From the NCBI RefSeq assembly GCF_012034205.1, contig NZ_JAATEM010000033.1, positions 17,636 through 81,635 on the forward strand: a stretch of 64,000 bases of DNA, given 5' to 3'. The notes under the pieces were generated by a model, which worked only from the letters and a program-made list of their open reading frames with translations, did not search any database and was not told the DNA's origin. Origin of the DNA: Streptomyces composti (GTDB taxonomy: Bacteria; Actinomycetota; Actinomycetes; Streptomycetales; Streptomycetaceae). The position numbers were made by a program, and so were the translations under genes. Shown here one piece after another: positions 51,184 through 59,826 of this stretch. The stretch's first letter is position 1. Every line of letters starts with the position of its first letter.

Positions 51184-51657
51184 GCCCGCACCGCACGGAC
51201 GGCTCGCACCGGGAACGAACCGTTCGCCACGTCGTCCACAGGCCGACACGAACCGGCTCGCAGGGCATCCCCGGGTCGACGACCCGGCCCTGCCGGGCCA
51301 CCGGCCCGCCCCCAGGCCGCCCCACCGGGCCGGCCACGTGACGGCTGACGTATGCGCCGATCCCGGCCCGCAGGCACGGAAGCGCCCACCTGGCCGACAC
51401 GGCCGGCCACGTGAACGCGGCCGGGTCGCCGGCGACCTGATGCGCTCCGGACTCTGCGCCGCCTCGTACCCAGCCCGCCAAGTCAGCACGAGGAGACGAC
51501 GGACGAAGGAGCTTCGTTTGAAATTTGGTCCAACTCAGGGCCACATGGCTCAAGTTCTCCTCAGAAGATCACAGATCTTCTTGTCGCGCACATGACTCTC
51601 ACATAGCGTTCAGGCACTCGGCCACTCAGAGGGAGCGGTTCCAGCGGAAAGGTGCTC
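51184..51657. other. Non-coding region before the accessory patch
   Basis: The first half is GC-rich and featureless. The second half becomes AT-richer and holds GAAGATC-ACA-GATCTTC (51564-51580), a perfect 7-bp hairpin followed by TTGT that may terminate upstream transcription. No tRNA or attachment repeat is evident. Confidence 0.5.
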
Positions 51658-52357
51658 ATGAGCATCTTCGCAACCCGAGGGGCGCCCGTTTCCGCAACGG
51701 CGCTCGTGCTCTGCGTAGGTGTGGCCGGACCAGCCACAGCCGCGCAGAACGCGGACACCCCATCCACCGCAAGTAATCCCATTGCAGTGGATGACAGCCA
51801 GATCCATACGGCACCTTTGGAAGAGCCGGAAGAGGATCTGATCGAGATGCCCGGCGAGGGCAGCAACACCCCCAGAGGAACCGACCAGTCCTGTTCCACC
51901 CCCCAAGGGCGATTCACCAAACGGCGAGTACTGCGGCCCCGATCAAGGCGTCTACATACCGTCCAGTCAGGGAAAGCAGTACCACAAGGGTGTCGGGCCC
52001 ACGCTGTCGAACACCAACCGCACGTCCCGGACGGCAAAGTCCACGTTCATTTCAGAAGTTTCCGGAGAAGTCGGGCTTAGTGTTACGGCTGGACTCGCCG
52101 TGAGCAAGGAATTCATGGTCGCCAAGATCGAGGGAAAGTTTGACGTAAACCTCTCATTCAAGCTCACTGCAAAACTCGGAAACAACATCGCCGTAGACAC
52201 CCCGCCGAAAAAGACCACCAACGCCAAGTACGGGGTGTACCGACTCAAGCACACGGGTAAGAGCTACAAGATCTACAGCAGCTGCACCACCTCAGCCAAG
52301 AAGACGATCACCAGCTACAGCCCGTACCGTGTGGGTTGGTACCTGTGGGAGAGCTGA
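51658..52357 (+). pseudogene. Secreted hypothetical protein with a C-run frameshift, about 232 aa restored
   Basis: The N-terminus MSIFATRGAPVSATALVLCVGVAGPATAAQ is a good signal peptide, followed by an acidic Pro/Thr/Glu linker. At 51899-51904 a run of six C moves the reading frame: removing one C joins TDQSCSTP to KGDSPNGEYCGPDQGVYIPS and keeps coding to the TGA at 52357. The restored C-terminus is beta-rich (EVSGEVGLSVTAGLAVSKEF ... YGVYRLKHTGKSYKIYSSCTTS). No family is recognised. The break may be real decay, phase variation or a sequencing error in the homopolymer. Confidence 0.6.
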
Positions 52358-52863
52358 CGGTAAGAGCCGGCCATAAAGCACGGGTAATTGCTGTCTCCAG
52401 CCTGGGTCTTCTGTCCACCGTGGCGTCACTCAGCGGGTGCTCAGGAGGCGAGGAGGCCGCCTCATCGCCGAAGCCAAGCACTTCGGCTTCGCACGCCACC
52501 ACGGGCCCAGCGAAGCCGAGTTCGGACAGACCGGAGCACATACCCGGAGAGTCCGTTACGGAGGCTCCCAAGCTCCCGTACGGGAAAACCTTGGCCGAGG
52601 TAGCCTCCGCCCACGGGAATCAGACCGTCGAGCTGTCCGACGGAATCGACGCGGGAGCGCTTTCAGTTCTGGTGAACTGTCAGGGCAAAGGCTCGGTGAC
52701 CATTTCCGTGAAGCCGATCAACCTCACGTTCGCCTTGGAATGCGTTGAAGGTGAAGTCAGCAGCACGTACAACGAGCTGTCCCTTAAGCAGGCAAGAGAG
52801 CAAGCCTCTTTGTCCGTGACTGCCCCTTCAACCGTTCGCTGGGCGCTGACCGTCGGCCAGTAG
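52345..52863 (+). CDS. Hypothetical lipoprotein, 172 aa
   Basis: GTG at 52345 overlaps the end of the preceding gene by 13 bp. A basic n-region and hydrophobic core lead to LSGC, a lipobox, then an SP-rich linker and a beta-type domain with a cysteine pair (VNCQGKGSV and LECVEGEV). It is probably exported and membrane-anchored. Being overlapped with a secreted protein gene suggests a joint role. No family is recognised. Confidence 0.65.
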   Translation: MGELTVRAGHKARVIAVSSLGLLSTVASLSGCSGGEEAASSPKPSTSASHATTGPAKPSSDRPEHIPGESVTEAPKLPYGKTLAEVASAHGNQTVELSDGIDAGALSVLVNCQGKGSVTISVKPINLTFALECVEGEVSSTYNELSLKQAREQASLSVTAPSTVRWALTVGQ

Positions 52864-52877
52864 GGCCATCGAGCGCC

Positions 52878-52909
52878 GAAGCTGCCCCGGGTTGTCCCGG
52901 GGCAGCTTC
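52878..52909 (+). terminator. Perfect 14-bp hairpin after the lipoprotein gene
   Basis: GAAGCTGCCCCGGG and CCCGGGGCAGCTTC form a 14-bp stem with loop TTGT, then TCTC. It lies 15 bp after the lipoprotein stop and 60 bp from the convergent thiC end, so it serves both genes. Confidence 0.9.
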
Positions 52910-52968
52910 TCGCCAGGCGGGCACCGGCGGGAACGGCCCCATCTGATGTCAATGGCAGCCGAACGACA

Positions 52969-54780
52969 TCAGTCCGCTATCGGCAGGTACACCCGGTTCC
53001 CGCTCGCTGCAAACTCCTTCGACTTCTGGAGCATCCCCTCAGCGATTTCCTCCTGCGACGCCCCCTCAGCCGCACCACCGAACCGCTCTGTGATGCTTTG
53101 GCTAATCTTCATCGAGCAGAACTTCGGCCCGCACATCGAGCAGAAGTGAGCCGTCTTCGCCGGTTCCGCGGGCAGGGTCTCGTCGTGGAACTCCCGGGCC
53201 GTGTCCGGGTCGAGAGCCAGGTTGAACTGGTCCTCCCACCGGAACTCGAAGCGGGCGTCCGACAGTGCGTCGTCCCAGGCCTGCGCCCCCGGGTGCCCCT
53301 TGGCGAGGTCGGCGGCATGCGCGGCGATCTTGTAGGTGATGACACCGGTCTTGACGTCGTCCCGGTTGGGCAGGCCCAGATGCTCCTTGGGCGTGACGTA
53401 GCAGAGCATCGCGGTGCCCCACCAGGCGATCATCGCGGCGCCGATGCCGGAGGTGATGTGGTCGTAGCCGGGCGCGACGTCCGTCGTCAGTGGGCCGAGC
53501 GTATAGAACGGAGCCTCATCGCAGATCTCCTGCTGAAGGTCGATGTTCTCCTTGATCTTGTGCATCGGGACATGGCCCGGGCCCTCGATCATGGTCTGCA
53601 CATTGAAACGCCTGGCGACCCGGCTGAGTTCCCCGAGCGTGCGCAGCTCCGCGAACTGCGCCTCGTCGTTGGCGTCCGCGATGGATCCCGGTCGCAGACC
53701 GTCACCCAGCGAGTAGGTGATGTCGTAGGCGGCGAGGATCTCGCAGAGCTCCTCGAAGTTCTCGTAGAGGAACGATTCCTTGTGGTGGGCCAGGCACCAC
53801 GCGGCCATGATCGAGCCACCGCGCGAGACGATGCCCGTCTTGCGGTTGGCGGTGAGCGGCACATAGGCCAGGCGCACACCCGCGTGCACGGTCATGTAGT
53901 CCACGCCCTGCTCGGCCTGCTCGATGACCGTGTCCTTGTAGATGTCCCAGGTCAGTTCCTCGGCCTTGCCGTCGACCTTCTCCAGGGCCTGGTAGAGCGG
54001 CACGGTGCCGATGGGGACGGGGGAGTTGCGCAGCACCCATTCGCGGGTGGTGTGGATGTTGCGGCCGGTGGAGAGGTCCATGACCGTGTCGGCGCCCCAG
54101 CGGGTCGCCCAGGTCATCTTCTCCACCTCCTCCTCGATGGAGGAGGTCACCGCGGAGTTGCCGATGTTGGCGTTCACCTTCACCAGGAACCGCTTGCCGA
54201 TGATCATCGGCTCGGTCTCCGGGTGGTTGACGTTGGCCGGCAGCACGGCCCGGCCGGCGGCGATCTCCTCGCGGACGACCTCGGGCGAGACGTTCTCCCG
54301 GATCGCCACGAACTCCATCTCGGGCGTGATCTCGCCCCGCCGCGCATACGCCAGCTGCGTCACGGCCCGGCCGTCGCGGCCCCGGCGCGGCTGACGCGGC
54401 CGTCCGGGGAAGACCGCGTCCAGGTTGCGCAGGCCGCCGCGCGGTGAGGTGTGCTTGATCCCGTCGTCCTCGGGGCGGACGGGACGTCCCGCGTACTCCT
54501 CGGTGTCGCCGCGGGCGATGATCCAGTTCTCCCGCAGGGGCGGAAGGCCCCTGCGCACGTCTGTCTCGACGTGCGGATCGGTGTACGGGCCCGACGTGTC
54601 GTACAGCGTGACCGTCTGGCCGTTGGTGAGATGCACCTGACGGACCGGCACCCGCAGGTCGGGGCGTGAGCCCTCGACATAGGCCTTGTGCCAGCCGATG
54701 GACTTCCCGGACTCCTCGCCGACCGACGACATGGCGGTGGTCTGCGTGGAGGCAGGCGTGCGTGCGTCCTTGTGGGTCAT
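52969..54780 (-). CDS. thiC: Phosphomethylpyrimidine synthase, 603 aa
   Basis: The noncanonical radical-SAM cluster motif C-x2-C-x4-C is at the C-terminus (HFCSMCGPKFCSMKIS), and TIEGPGHVPMHKIKEN-type residues occur in the core (MIEGPGHVPMHKIKEN). ThiC rearranges aminoimidazole ribotide to the pyrimidine of thiamine. The length agrees with the family. A TPP riboswitch precedes it on the same strand. Confidence 0.97.
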   Translation of the reverse strand: MTHKDARTPASTQTTAMSSVGEESGKSIGWHKAYVEGSRPDLRVPVRQVHLTNGQTVTLYDTSGPYTDPHVETDVRRGLPPLRENWIIARGDTEEYAGRPVRPEDDGIKHTSPRGGLRNLDAVFPGRPRQPRRGRDGRAVTQLAYARRGEITPEMEFVAIRENVSPEVVREEIAAGRAVLPANVNHPETEPMIIGKRFLVKVNANIGNSAVTSSIEEEVEKMTWATRWGADTVMDLSTGRNIHTTREWVLRNSPVPIGTVPLYQALEKVDGKAEELTWDIYKDTVIEQAEQGVDYMTVHAGVRLAYVPLTANRKTGIVSRGGSIMAAWCLAHHKESFLYENFEELCEILAAYDITYSLGDGLRPGSIADANDEAQFAELRTLGELSRVARRFNVQTMIEGPGHVPMHKIKENIDLQQEICDEAPFYTLGPLTTDVAPGYDHITSGIGAAMIAWWGTAMLCYVTPKEHLGLPNRDDVKTGVITYKIAAHAADLAKGHPGAQAWDDALSDARFEFRWEDQFNLALDPDTAREFHDETLPAEPAKTAHFCSMCGPKFCSMKISQSITERFGGAAEGASQEEIAEGMLQKSKEFAASGNRVYLPIAD

Positions 54781-54789
54781 GAGACCGAT

Positions 54790-54957
54790 CTCCCTACGCC
54801 GGCATTACCCGGTAACAGGTTCGGCGGTCGACGCAGCGGTATCCGTCTGCCGACGTTCCGTGTGAAACATCACTCGCGAGGGGTGATGTTTCATGTGAAA
54901 CATCGCTGGGACGGAGGTCAGCGTCCTCTCAGCCCGGTGCTCCGAGCTCCCGCGTGT
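54790..54957 (-). promoter_or_regulatory. TPP riboswitch (thi-box) of thiC
   Basis: On the minus strand, GCGGGAGCTCGGAGCACC with GGGCTGAGAG gives the 5' half of the aptamer, and GCCGAACCTGTTACCGGG with TAATGCCGGCGTAGGGA the 3' half. The CTGAGA and CCTG...GGTAATGCCGGCGTAGGGA elements are the TPP-binding signatures. About 90 nt lie between them, longer than usual, and that P3 insertion contains a parS-like palindrome. It should lower thiC expression when thiamine is present. Confidence 0.95.
54888..54901. promoter_or_regulatory. ParS-like site inside the thiC riboswitch
   Basis: GTTTCATGTGAAAC differs from parS at one base. A weaker relative, GTTCCGTGTGAAAC, is at 54855-54868, and the two are joined by a hairpin (GAAACATCAC ... 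GTGATGTTTC). Both lie in the variable arm of the riboswitch. Confidence 0.7.
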
Positions 54958-55034
54958 ACAAAGATGCCCCCACGCTAGCGCCATTCCTGGCGCGGTGAAC
55001 AGAGGGCCCCCCTCACGCTTGCGATGATCGGTCG

Positions 55035-56402
55035 GTGACCCCTTCGCAGCATCCTTCGGTCCCGCCGTCCGACCTGTCCCCTGCCGCCGGGCACGGTCAT
55101 GCCCACGGGCACAGTCACAGCCACGGCCCGGCCGCCCCCGTCTCCCGGCATCTGCGCATGGTGATCGCCGCCGTTCTCGTCCCGTTCGCCGCGGCGGTGC
55201 TGATCGGCCTCGCCGTGCTCTGGCCGGGCGGCGCTCCGGCGCACGAGCGCACGGGCGTCGGCTTCGACCGCGAGACGCAGCAGGCCACGGTCACCGAGGT
55301 GGTGGAGGTGCCCTGCAAGGACGTCAACGCCTCCGGCGGCAGACCGACCGGTGACACCTCCACCGCGGAGGGCTCCTCGGCGGTTCAGCAGGCCCAGGGC
55401 ACCTGCAGGAAGGCGACGATCCGCGTCGACTCCGGGAAGGACAAGGGCCGCACCTTCACGGAGATCGTGCAGCCGGACCAGTCACGGCAGTTGAGCGAGG
55501 GGCAGGAGGTCGTGGTCGCCTACGAACCCTCCGCGCCCGAGGATCTGCAGTACTCGGTCGCCGATGTGAACCGGCGGCTGCCACTGACCCTGCTGGCCGG
55601 TGTCTTCGCGCTGGCGGTGGTGGTCGTGGGGCGGATGCGCGGCCTGATGGCGCTGGTCGCGCTGGCGGTCAGCTTCCTGATGCTGACCTTCTTCATCCTG
55701 CCCGCGATCCTGCAGGGCTCCAATCCGCTGGTGGTGGCGGTGGTGGGGGCGAGCGCCATCATGCTGCTCGCTCTCTATCTGTGCCACGGGCTGTCCGCAC
55801 GGACGTCCGTGGCGGTGCTCGGCACGCTGGTGTCGCTGCTGCTGATCGGTGTGCTGGGCTCGGGCTTCATCGGCTGGGCCGCGCTCACCGGCGACACGGA
55901 CGACAACACCGGCCTGATCCACGGGCTCTACCCGGAGATCGACATGAGCGGTCTGCTGCTGGCCGGGGTCATCATCGGCTCGCTGGGCGTGCTCGACGAT
56001 GTGACGGTCACCCAGACCTCGGCGGTCTGGGAGCTGCACGAGGCCAACCCGTCCATGGGCCGGCGCGCGCTGTACCGCGCCGGCATCCGCATCGGCCGGG
56101 ACCACATCGCCTCCGTGGTGAACACGCTGGTCCTCGCCTATGCGGGCGCCGCGCTGCCGCTGCTGCTGCTGTTCTCCATCGCGCAGAGCGGCGTGGGAAC
56201 GGTCGCCAACAGCGAGCTGGTCGCCGAGGAGATCGTCCGCACCCTGATCGGCTCCATCGGGCTGGTCGCCTCGGTACCGGTCACCACGGCCCTGGCCGCC
56301 CTGGTGGTCTCCGCCGACCGTCCCTCGGCCGGTCGGGTACCGGCCCAGGGCGACCGGCCGGCGGCGGCCCGGGGCGGCAGGGGGAGACGCCGCAAGCGCT
56401 GA
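55035..56402 (+). CDS. YibE/F-family membrane protein, 455 aa
   Basis: A His-rich cytoplasmic head (HGHAHGHSHSHGPAAP) precedes a first helix, an extracellular OB-like stretch to about residue 185 and about seven helices. Family signatures include LTGDTDDNTGLIHGLYPEIDMSGLLLAGVIIGSLGVLDDVTVTQ and NPSMGRRALYRAGIRIGRDHIASVVNTLVLAYAG. Function unknown; the His stretch could bind metal. GTG at 55035 is the first in-frame start before the histidines. Confidence 0.88.
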   Translation: MTPSQHPSVPPSDLSPAAGHGHAHGHSHSHGPAAPVSRHLRMVIAAVLVPFAAAVLIGLAVLWPGGAPAHERTGVGFDRETQQATVTEVVEVPCKDVNASGGRPTGDTSTAEGSSAVQQAQGTCRKATIRVDSGKDKGRTFTEIVQPDQSRQLSEGQEVVVAYEPSAPEDLQYSVADVNRRLPLTLLAGVFALAVVVVGRMRGLMALVALAVSFLMLTFFILPAILQGSNPLVVAVVGASAIMLLALYLCHGLSARTSVAVLGTLVSLLLIGVLGSGFIGWAALTGDTDDNTGLIHGLYPEIDMSGLLLAGVIIGSLGVLDDVTVTQTSAVWELHEANPSMGRRALYRAGIRIGRDHIASVVNTLVLAYAGAALPLLLLFSIAQSGVGTVANSELVAEEIVRTLIGSIGLVASVPVTTALAALVVSADRPSAGRVPAQGDRPAAARGGRGRRRKR

Positions 56403-56606
56403 GGGGCGGTGGGCGTGGCCGGTGCGTACCGCCCGAGCCGACCGCGGGCGGTACGCCCTTTCGGGCGAGGTGCCGCCCGCACACGCCGGGTCACCCTTCA
56501 CGCAGAAGCGTTCCTGCAGAGCGACGTGCCGCCCGCCCGCCCGACGGAATACCCGGCGCGTTCCGCCCCAGCCCGGAGACGGCGAGCAGACCGTCGGCAA
56601 AACGCT

Positions 56607-57011
56607 TCAGCCGGCGCTCTGTTCCGCCAGGATCCGGTCCAGCGCATCGTCCAGGTGCGCGTCGAAGTCGGCCAGCGCACCCTCCTGTCCCAGCGGCACC
56701 AGCTTGTCGGTGCGGTCGAGAAAGGCCACGAGCGGCGCGGTGGACGCCCGGAACAGCGCCTGGTCGCTGCCGACCTGAAGCCGGATCAGCACCTCGCTCA
56801 GCGACTCGGGGTCGACCGGCGAGACCCGCACATCGCCCTCGCCGCAGGGCCGGCCCACCCCGTCGATCAGGAGCTCCCGGCCGAACGCCCAGGTCACCGG
56901 GGCGTCGCCCGGCAGGTGGAAGGTCAGCCGCACGGCGTAGGGATCACAGGTGTCGTAGCGCAGCTCCACCGGGATGCGGAAGGAGAGCTCCTCCGACACG
57001 AGAAAGCTCAT
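56607..57011 (-). CDS. ssgA: SsgA sporulation/cell division regulator, 134 aa
   Basis: The SsgA-like protein sequence MSFLVSEELSFRIPVELRYD, DAPVTWAFGRELLIDG, SEVLIRLQVGSDQALFR and DFDAHLDDALDRILAEQSAG is close to SsgA itself. SsgA stimulates septation and fixes FtsZ ring sites in hyphae. The ATG at 57011 has GAGGTC just upstream; a second ATG directly precedes it. The activator gene ssgR lies upstream on the same strand. The pair makes the organism a sporulating Streptomyces. Confidence 0.94.
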   Translation of the reverse strand: MSFLVSEELSFRIPVELRYDTCDPYAVRLTFHLPGDAPVTWAFGRELLIDGVGRPCGEGDVRVSPVDPESLSEVLIRLQVGSDQALFRASTAPLVAFLDRTDKLVPLGQEGALADFDAHLDDALDRILAEQSAG

Positions 57012-57140
57012 CATGACCTCTGCCTGTACGGACTCGCGCATCGCCTACCCCGTCATTCGACGCTGACTGCCGGGACCTGACCCTCGGACTCTGGGAGGAA
57101 TCTTGCTGAACGTACACGGCAGATCACAAGGAGTGAGTTT

Positions 57141-57980
57141 TCAGATACTGATAGAGAGCGCGAGCGACCCCAGCAGCGCGCCCGCCTCCGCCTGCAGACG
57201 CTGCGCCGCCGGAAGCAGCCGGTCGGCCCGTTGTGCGGGGAGTGAGAGGGCCAGGGTGGCGACCGTGCTGCCGACGGTGACGGGGATGGCCGCGCAGACC
57301 GTGCCGACGGCGTACTCCTGGTGTTCGACCACCATGTCCGTGCGCCGGGTCCGCTCCAGCCGGCGCAGCAGGCTGTGGTTGTCGCGGACCGTGTACGGCG
57401 TGAGGGGCTGGACCGGGTAGCGGTCCAGGTGGTCGCGGCGGGCCCGCTCGTCGAGCTGGGACAGCAGGCACTGGCCGAGCGCGTGCGCATGACCGGTCTC
57501 CCGGAAGTCGGCCCACTCCTCGACCGCCGGGGCGCCGGGGCTGTCCGAGACGCACAGGACGGTGATCTCGCTCTCTCGGTACACCGCGTAGTAGAGCGGG
57601 GCGCCGATCACGTCCCGCCAGCGGGCGAAGGCGTCGACCAGGGTGCTGCGACGTTTCTGCTGCGCCCCCGCCGCGCTCAGCCGCTCGGCTGCCTCGCCGA
57701 GGAAGAACAGCCCCTTGTCGCGGCGCAGATAGCCCTCGTGCACCAGGGTGCGCAGCAGGTGGTACGCCGTGGGCAGCGCCAGCCCGGTCTCGCGTGCCAG
57801 TTGCTTGGCGGGGGCGCCGTACGCGTGCCCGGCGACGGTCTCCAGCAGGCGCATGGCCCGCTGCACCGAGCCGATGAGGGTCGTCCCCTGCGGCGGGGCG
57901 TCCGGGGAGTGGGGCTGCGCGGGGACGGCGGGCCGGGAGGCGGAGGCGGTGAGGGACGAGGCGGTTTCAGCCGTGGCCAA
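57141..57980 (-). CDS. ssgR: SsgR, IclR-family activator of ssgA, 279 aa
   Basis: IclR winged-helix domain (IGSVQRAMRLLETVAGHAYGAPAKQLARETGLALPTAYHLLRTLVHEGYLRRD) and effector domain (GHAHALGQCLLSQLDERAR). In S. coelicolor SsgR is needed for ssgA transcription, the neighbouring gene. A TTG at 57980 with GGGAG upstream starts MATAETASSL. An N-terminal 32-residue tail rich in Ala/Pro is not part of the fold. Confidence 0.92.
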   Translation of the reverse strand: MATAETASSLTASASRPAVPAQPHSPDAPPQGTTLIGSVQRAMRLLETVAGHAYGAPAKQLARETGLALPTAYHLLRTLVHEGYLRRDKGLFFLGEAAERLSAAGAQQKRRSTLVDAFARWRDVIGAPLYYAVYRESEITVLCVSDSPGAPAVEEWADFRETGHAHALGQCLLSQLDERARRDHLDRYPVQPLTPYTVRDNHSLLRRLERTRRTDMVVEHQEYAVGTVCAAIPVTVGSTVATLALSLPAQRADRLLPAAQRLQAEAGALLGSLALSISI

Positions 57981-58175
57981 GGGTCACTCCCGGTGCGAGG
58001 GGGCAGCCCGTGCGGGGGAGACACGGGTGGGACGGACGCCGCTCGCGGGGATCGCCCCGCGTCGAGATCCGGACTCTAACCGCGGGTCAGCGCCGCGGGA
58101 CCGCCTGTCCGGGAAACTTCCCCCGCCCGAGGGAACCGGTGATGTACGGCACCGTTCACCGGTCCCTCTCCGGGG

Positions 58176-58388
58176 TCACCAGTCGCCGCGCGAGGAGGAG
58201 CTGGACATGAACTTCCGCACCACGTAGATCAGTCCGCCGACCAGGGCGACGAAGACCAGCAGCTTGAACAGCAGACCGATCACGAAGCCGACCACACTCG
58301 CTATCAGGCCGCCGAACACGACCAGGGCGATGACCGGCACCGCGACCCACTTCACCCACCACGGCATTCCCGCGAAGATCTCTCGCAT
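58176..58388 (-). CDS. DUF5326-family small membrane protein, 70 aa
   Basis: Starts MREIFAGMPWWVKWVAVPVIALVVFGGLIASVVGFVIGLLFKLLVFVALVGGLIYVVRKFM, two or three hydrophobic helices followed by SSSSSRGDW. The family is conserved in Streptomyces with unknown function. Ribosome-binding site GGTAAGGACGAGGG is a little upstream. Confidence 0.85.
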   Translation of the reverse strand: MREIFAGMPWWVKWVAVPVIALVVFGGLIASVVGFVIGLLFKLLVFVALVGGLIYVVRKFMSSSSSRGDW

Positions 58389-58577
58389 CGCCCTCGTCCT
58401 TACCTCTCCGCCCGTCGTGTTCCGGGTCGTGTCTCGATGTTCCGCTACCGATGCTAGGGCGACGAGGGGCCCGGACGGGCACCCCGCATCCCTTGTCCTC
58501 CCCTGACTGATCCCCTAGGGAATCCGGCGTACCGGCCCTGGCACGTCCGGCATCGGGCCTGGCAGCGGGTACCGGCC

Positions 58578-58895
58578 TTAGCCCTCGGGCGGGGAGAACA
58601 CCACCAGGACCCGCAGGTCCTCGCTGATGTGGTGGAACTTGTGCGGGACCCCAGCCGGTACGTAGACCACGCTTCCGCGCGCCACCTGCGTGGTCTCCAT
58701 CCCCACGGTGATCGAGGCCCGGCCGCTGACGACGAAGTACACCTCGTCCTGGTTGTGAGGCTTCTGCGGGTCCTGTTCGCCCGCATTCAGGGCGTAGAGA
58801 CCGACCGACATGTTCCGCTCCCGCAGGAACTGCAGGTACGCACCGTCGTTGGCGGCGCGCTCCGCCTCCAGTTCGTCCAGCCGGAATGCCTTCAC
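58578..58895 (-). CDS. Cupin domain protein, 105 aa
   Basis: A single cupin beta-barrel: KPHNQDEVYFVVSGRASITVGMETTQVARGSVVYVPAGVPHKFHHISEDLRVLVVF. The metal-binding histidines and Glu of motif 1 and the His of motif 2 are present. Enzyme or binding role unknown. It is divergent from the holin-like gene. Confidence 0.88.
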   Translation of the reverse strand: MKAFRLDELEAERAANDGAYLQFLRERNMSVGLYALNAGEQDPQKPHNQDEVYFVVSGRASITVGMETTQVARGSVVYVPAGVPHKFHHISEDLRVLVVFSPPEG

Positions 58896-58951
58896 GTTCT
58901 CCGCCCCTGCCTCACTGCTGATCTCCGACGGTGTCTGCCACGATCAGACAC

Positions 58952-59329
58952 ATGAAGAATTTCCTAGTCAAGACGATCGCCAACGCGGGCGCCCTGGCGG
59001 TCGCCGTATGGCTCCTGGACAAGATCACCCTGACCGGCGACAGCACCGGCAAGCAGATCGGCACCCTCATAGTGGTGGCGCTGCTCTTCGGCCTGGTGAA
59101 CTTCCTGGTCAAGCCGGTCGTGAAGCTGCTGAGCCTGCCACTGCTCATCCTGACGCTCGGCCTGTTCACCCTGGTGGTGAACGCGCTGATGCTGCTGCTC
59201 ACCTCCTGGCTGGCCGACCAGCTGAGCCTCAGCTTCCATGTCGAGGGCTTCTGGACCGCCGTGCTGGGCGGCCTGATCGTGTCCGTGGTCTCCTGGGCCC
59301 TGAACGTGATCCTGCCCGACGGGGACTGA
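58952..59329 (+). CDS. Phage-holin-family (DUF) membrane protein, 125 aa
   Basis: Four helices in the layout of the 'phage holin family' membrane proteins (KTIANAGALAVAVWLLDKI, IGTLIVVALLFGLVNFLVKPVVKLLSLPLLILTLGLFTLVVNALMLLLTSWLA, FWTAVLGGLIVSVVSWALNVIL). These are chromosomal, not phage-derived in most cases, and of unknown function. ATG at 58952 begins MKNFLVKTIANAG. It precedes the phosphatase gene by 5 bp. Confidence 0.85.
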   Translation: MKNFLVKTIANAGALAVAVWLLDKITLTGDSTGKQIGTLIVVALLFGLVNFLVKPVVKLLSLPLLILTLGLFTLVVNALMLLLTSWLADQLSLSFHVEGFWTAVLGGLIVSVVSWALNVILPDGD

Positions 59330-59334
59330 CTCCC

Positions 59335-59826
59335 ATGACCTACCGCGTCTGTTTCGTCTGTACCGGCAACATCTGCCGCTCGCCGATGGCCGAGTCCGTC
59401 TTCCGCGCCCGCGTGGCTGAGGCCGGCCTCGACGGGCTGATCGAGGTCGACAGCGCCGGTACGGGCGGCTGGCACGAGGGCGACGGCGCCGACCCCCGCA
59501 CGGTCGCCGTCCTCGAGGAGAACGGGTACGACAGCGTCCACACGGCGCGTCAGTTCGACCCGGCCTGGTTCTCCCGCCTCGACCTCGTCATCGCCCTCGA
59601 CTCGAGCCACCTCAAGGCGCTGCGCCGCCTGGCCCCCACGGAACGGGACGCGGACAAGGTCCGGCTGCTGCGTTCCTACGACACCGCTGCGGGCGACGAC
59701 CTCGACGTGCCCGACCCGTACTACGGCGACACCGACGGCTTCGAGGCCTGCCTGGAGATGGTGGAGGCCGCCGCCGGCCACCTGCTCGCCGCGGTGCGCG
59801 AGCAGGTGGAAGGACGTGCGGCATGA
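59335..59826 (+). CDS. ptpA: Low molecular weight protein-tyrosine phosphatase, 163 aa
   Basis: The P-loop VCTGNICRSPMAES (Cys nucleophile, Arg) is at the N-terminus and the catalytic DPYYGD near residue 127. It removes phosphate from tyrosine; in Streptomyces such a phosphatase affects secondary metabolism. Stop overlaps the cystathionine lyase ATG (ATGA). Cotranscribed with the upstream membrane gene. Confidence 0.92.
   Translation: MTYRVCFVCTGNICRSPMAESVFRARVAEAGLDGLIEVDSAGTGGWHEGDGADPRTVAVLEENGYDSVHTARQFDPAWFSRLDLVIALDSSHLKALRRLAPTERDADKVRLLRSYDTAAGDDLDVPDPYYGDTDGFEACLEMVEAAAGHLLAAVREQVEGRAA

Noticed and set aside
58952..59329. Holin gene as a sign of prophage
   Set aside because: The family name is misleading; the gene is in a conserved chromosomal operon with a phosphatase and no phage genes are nearby.
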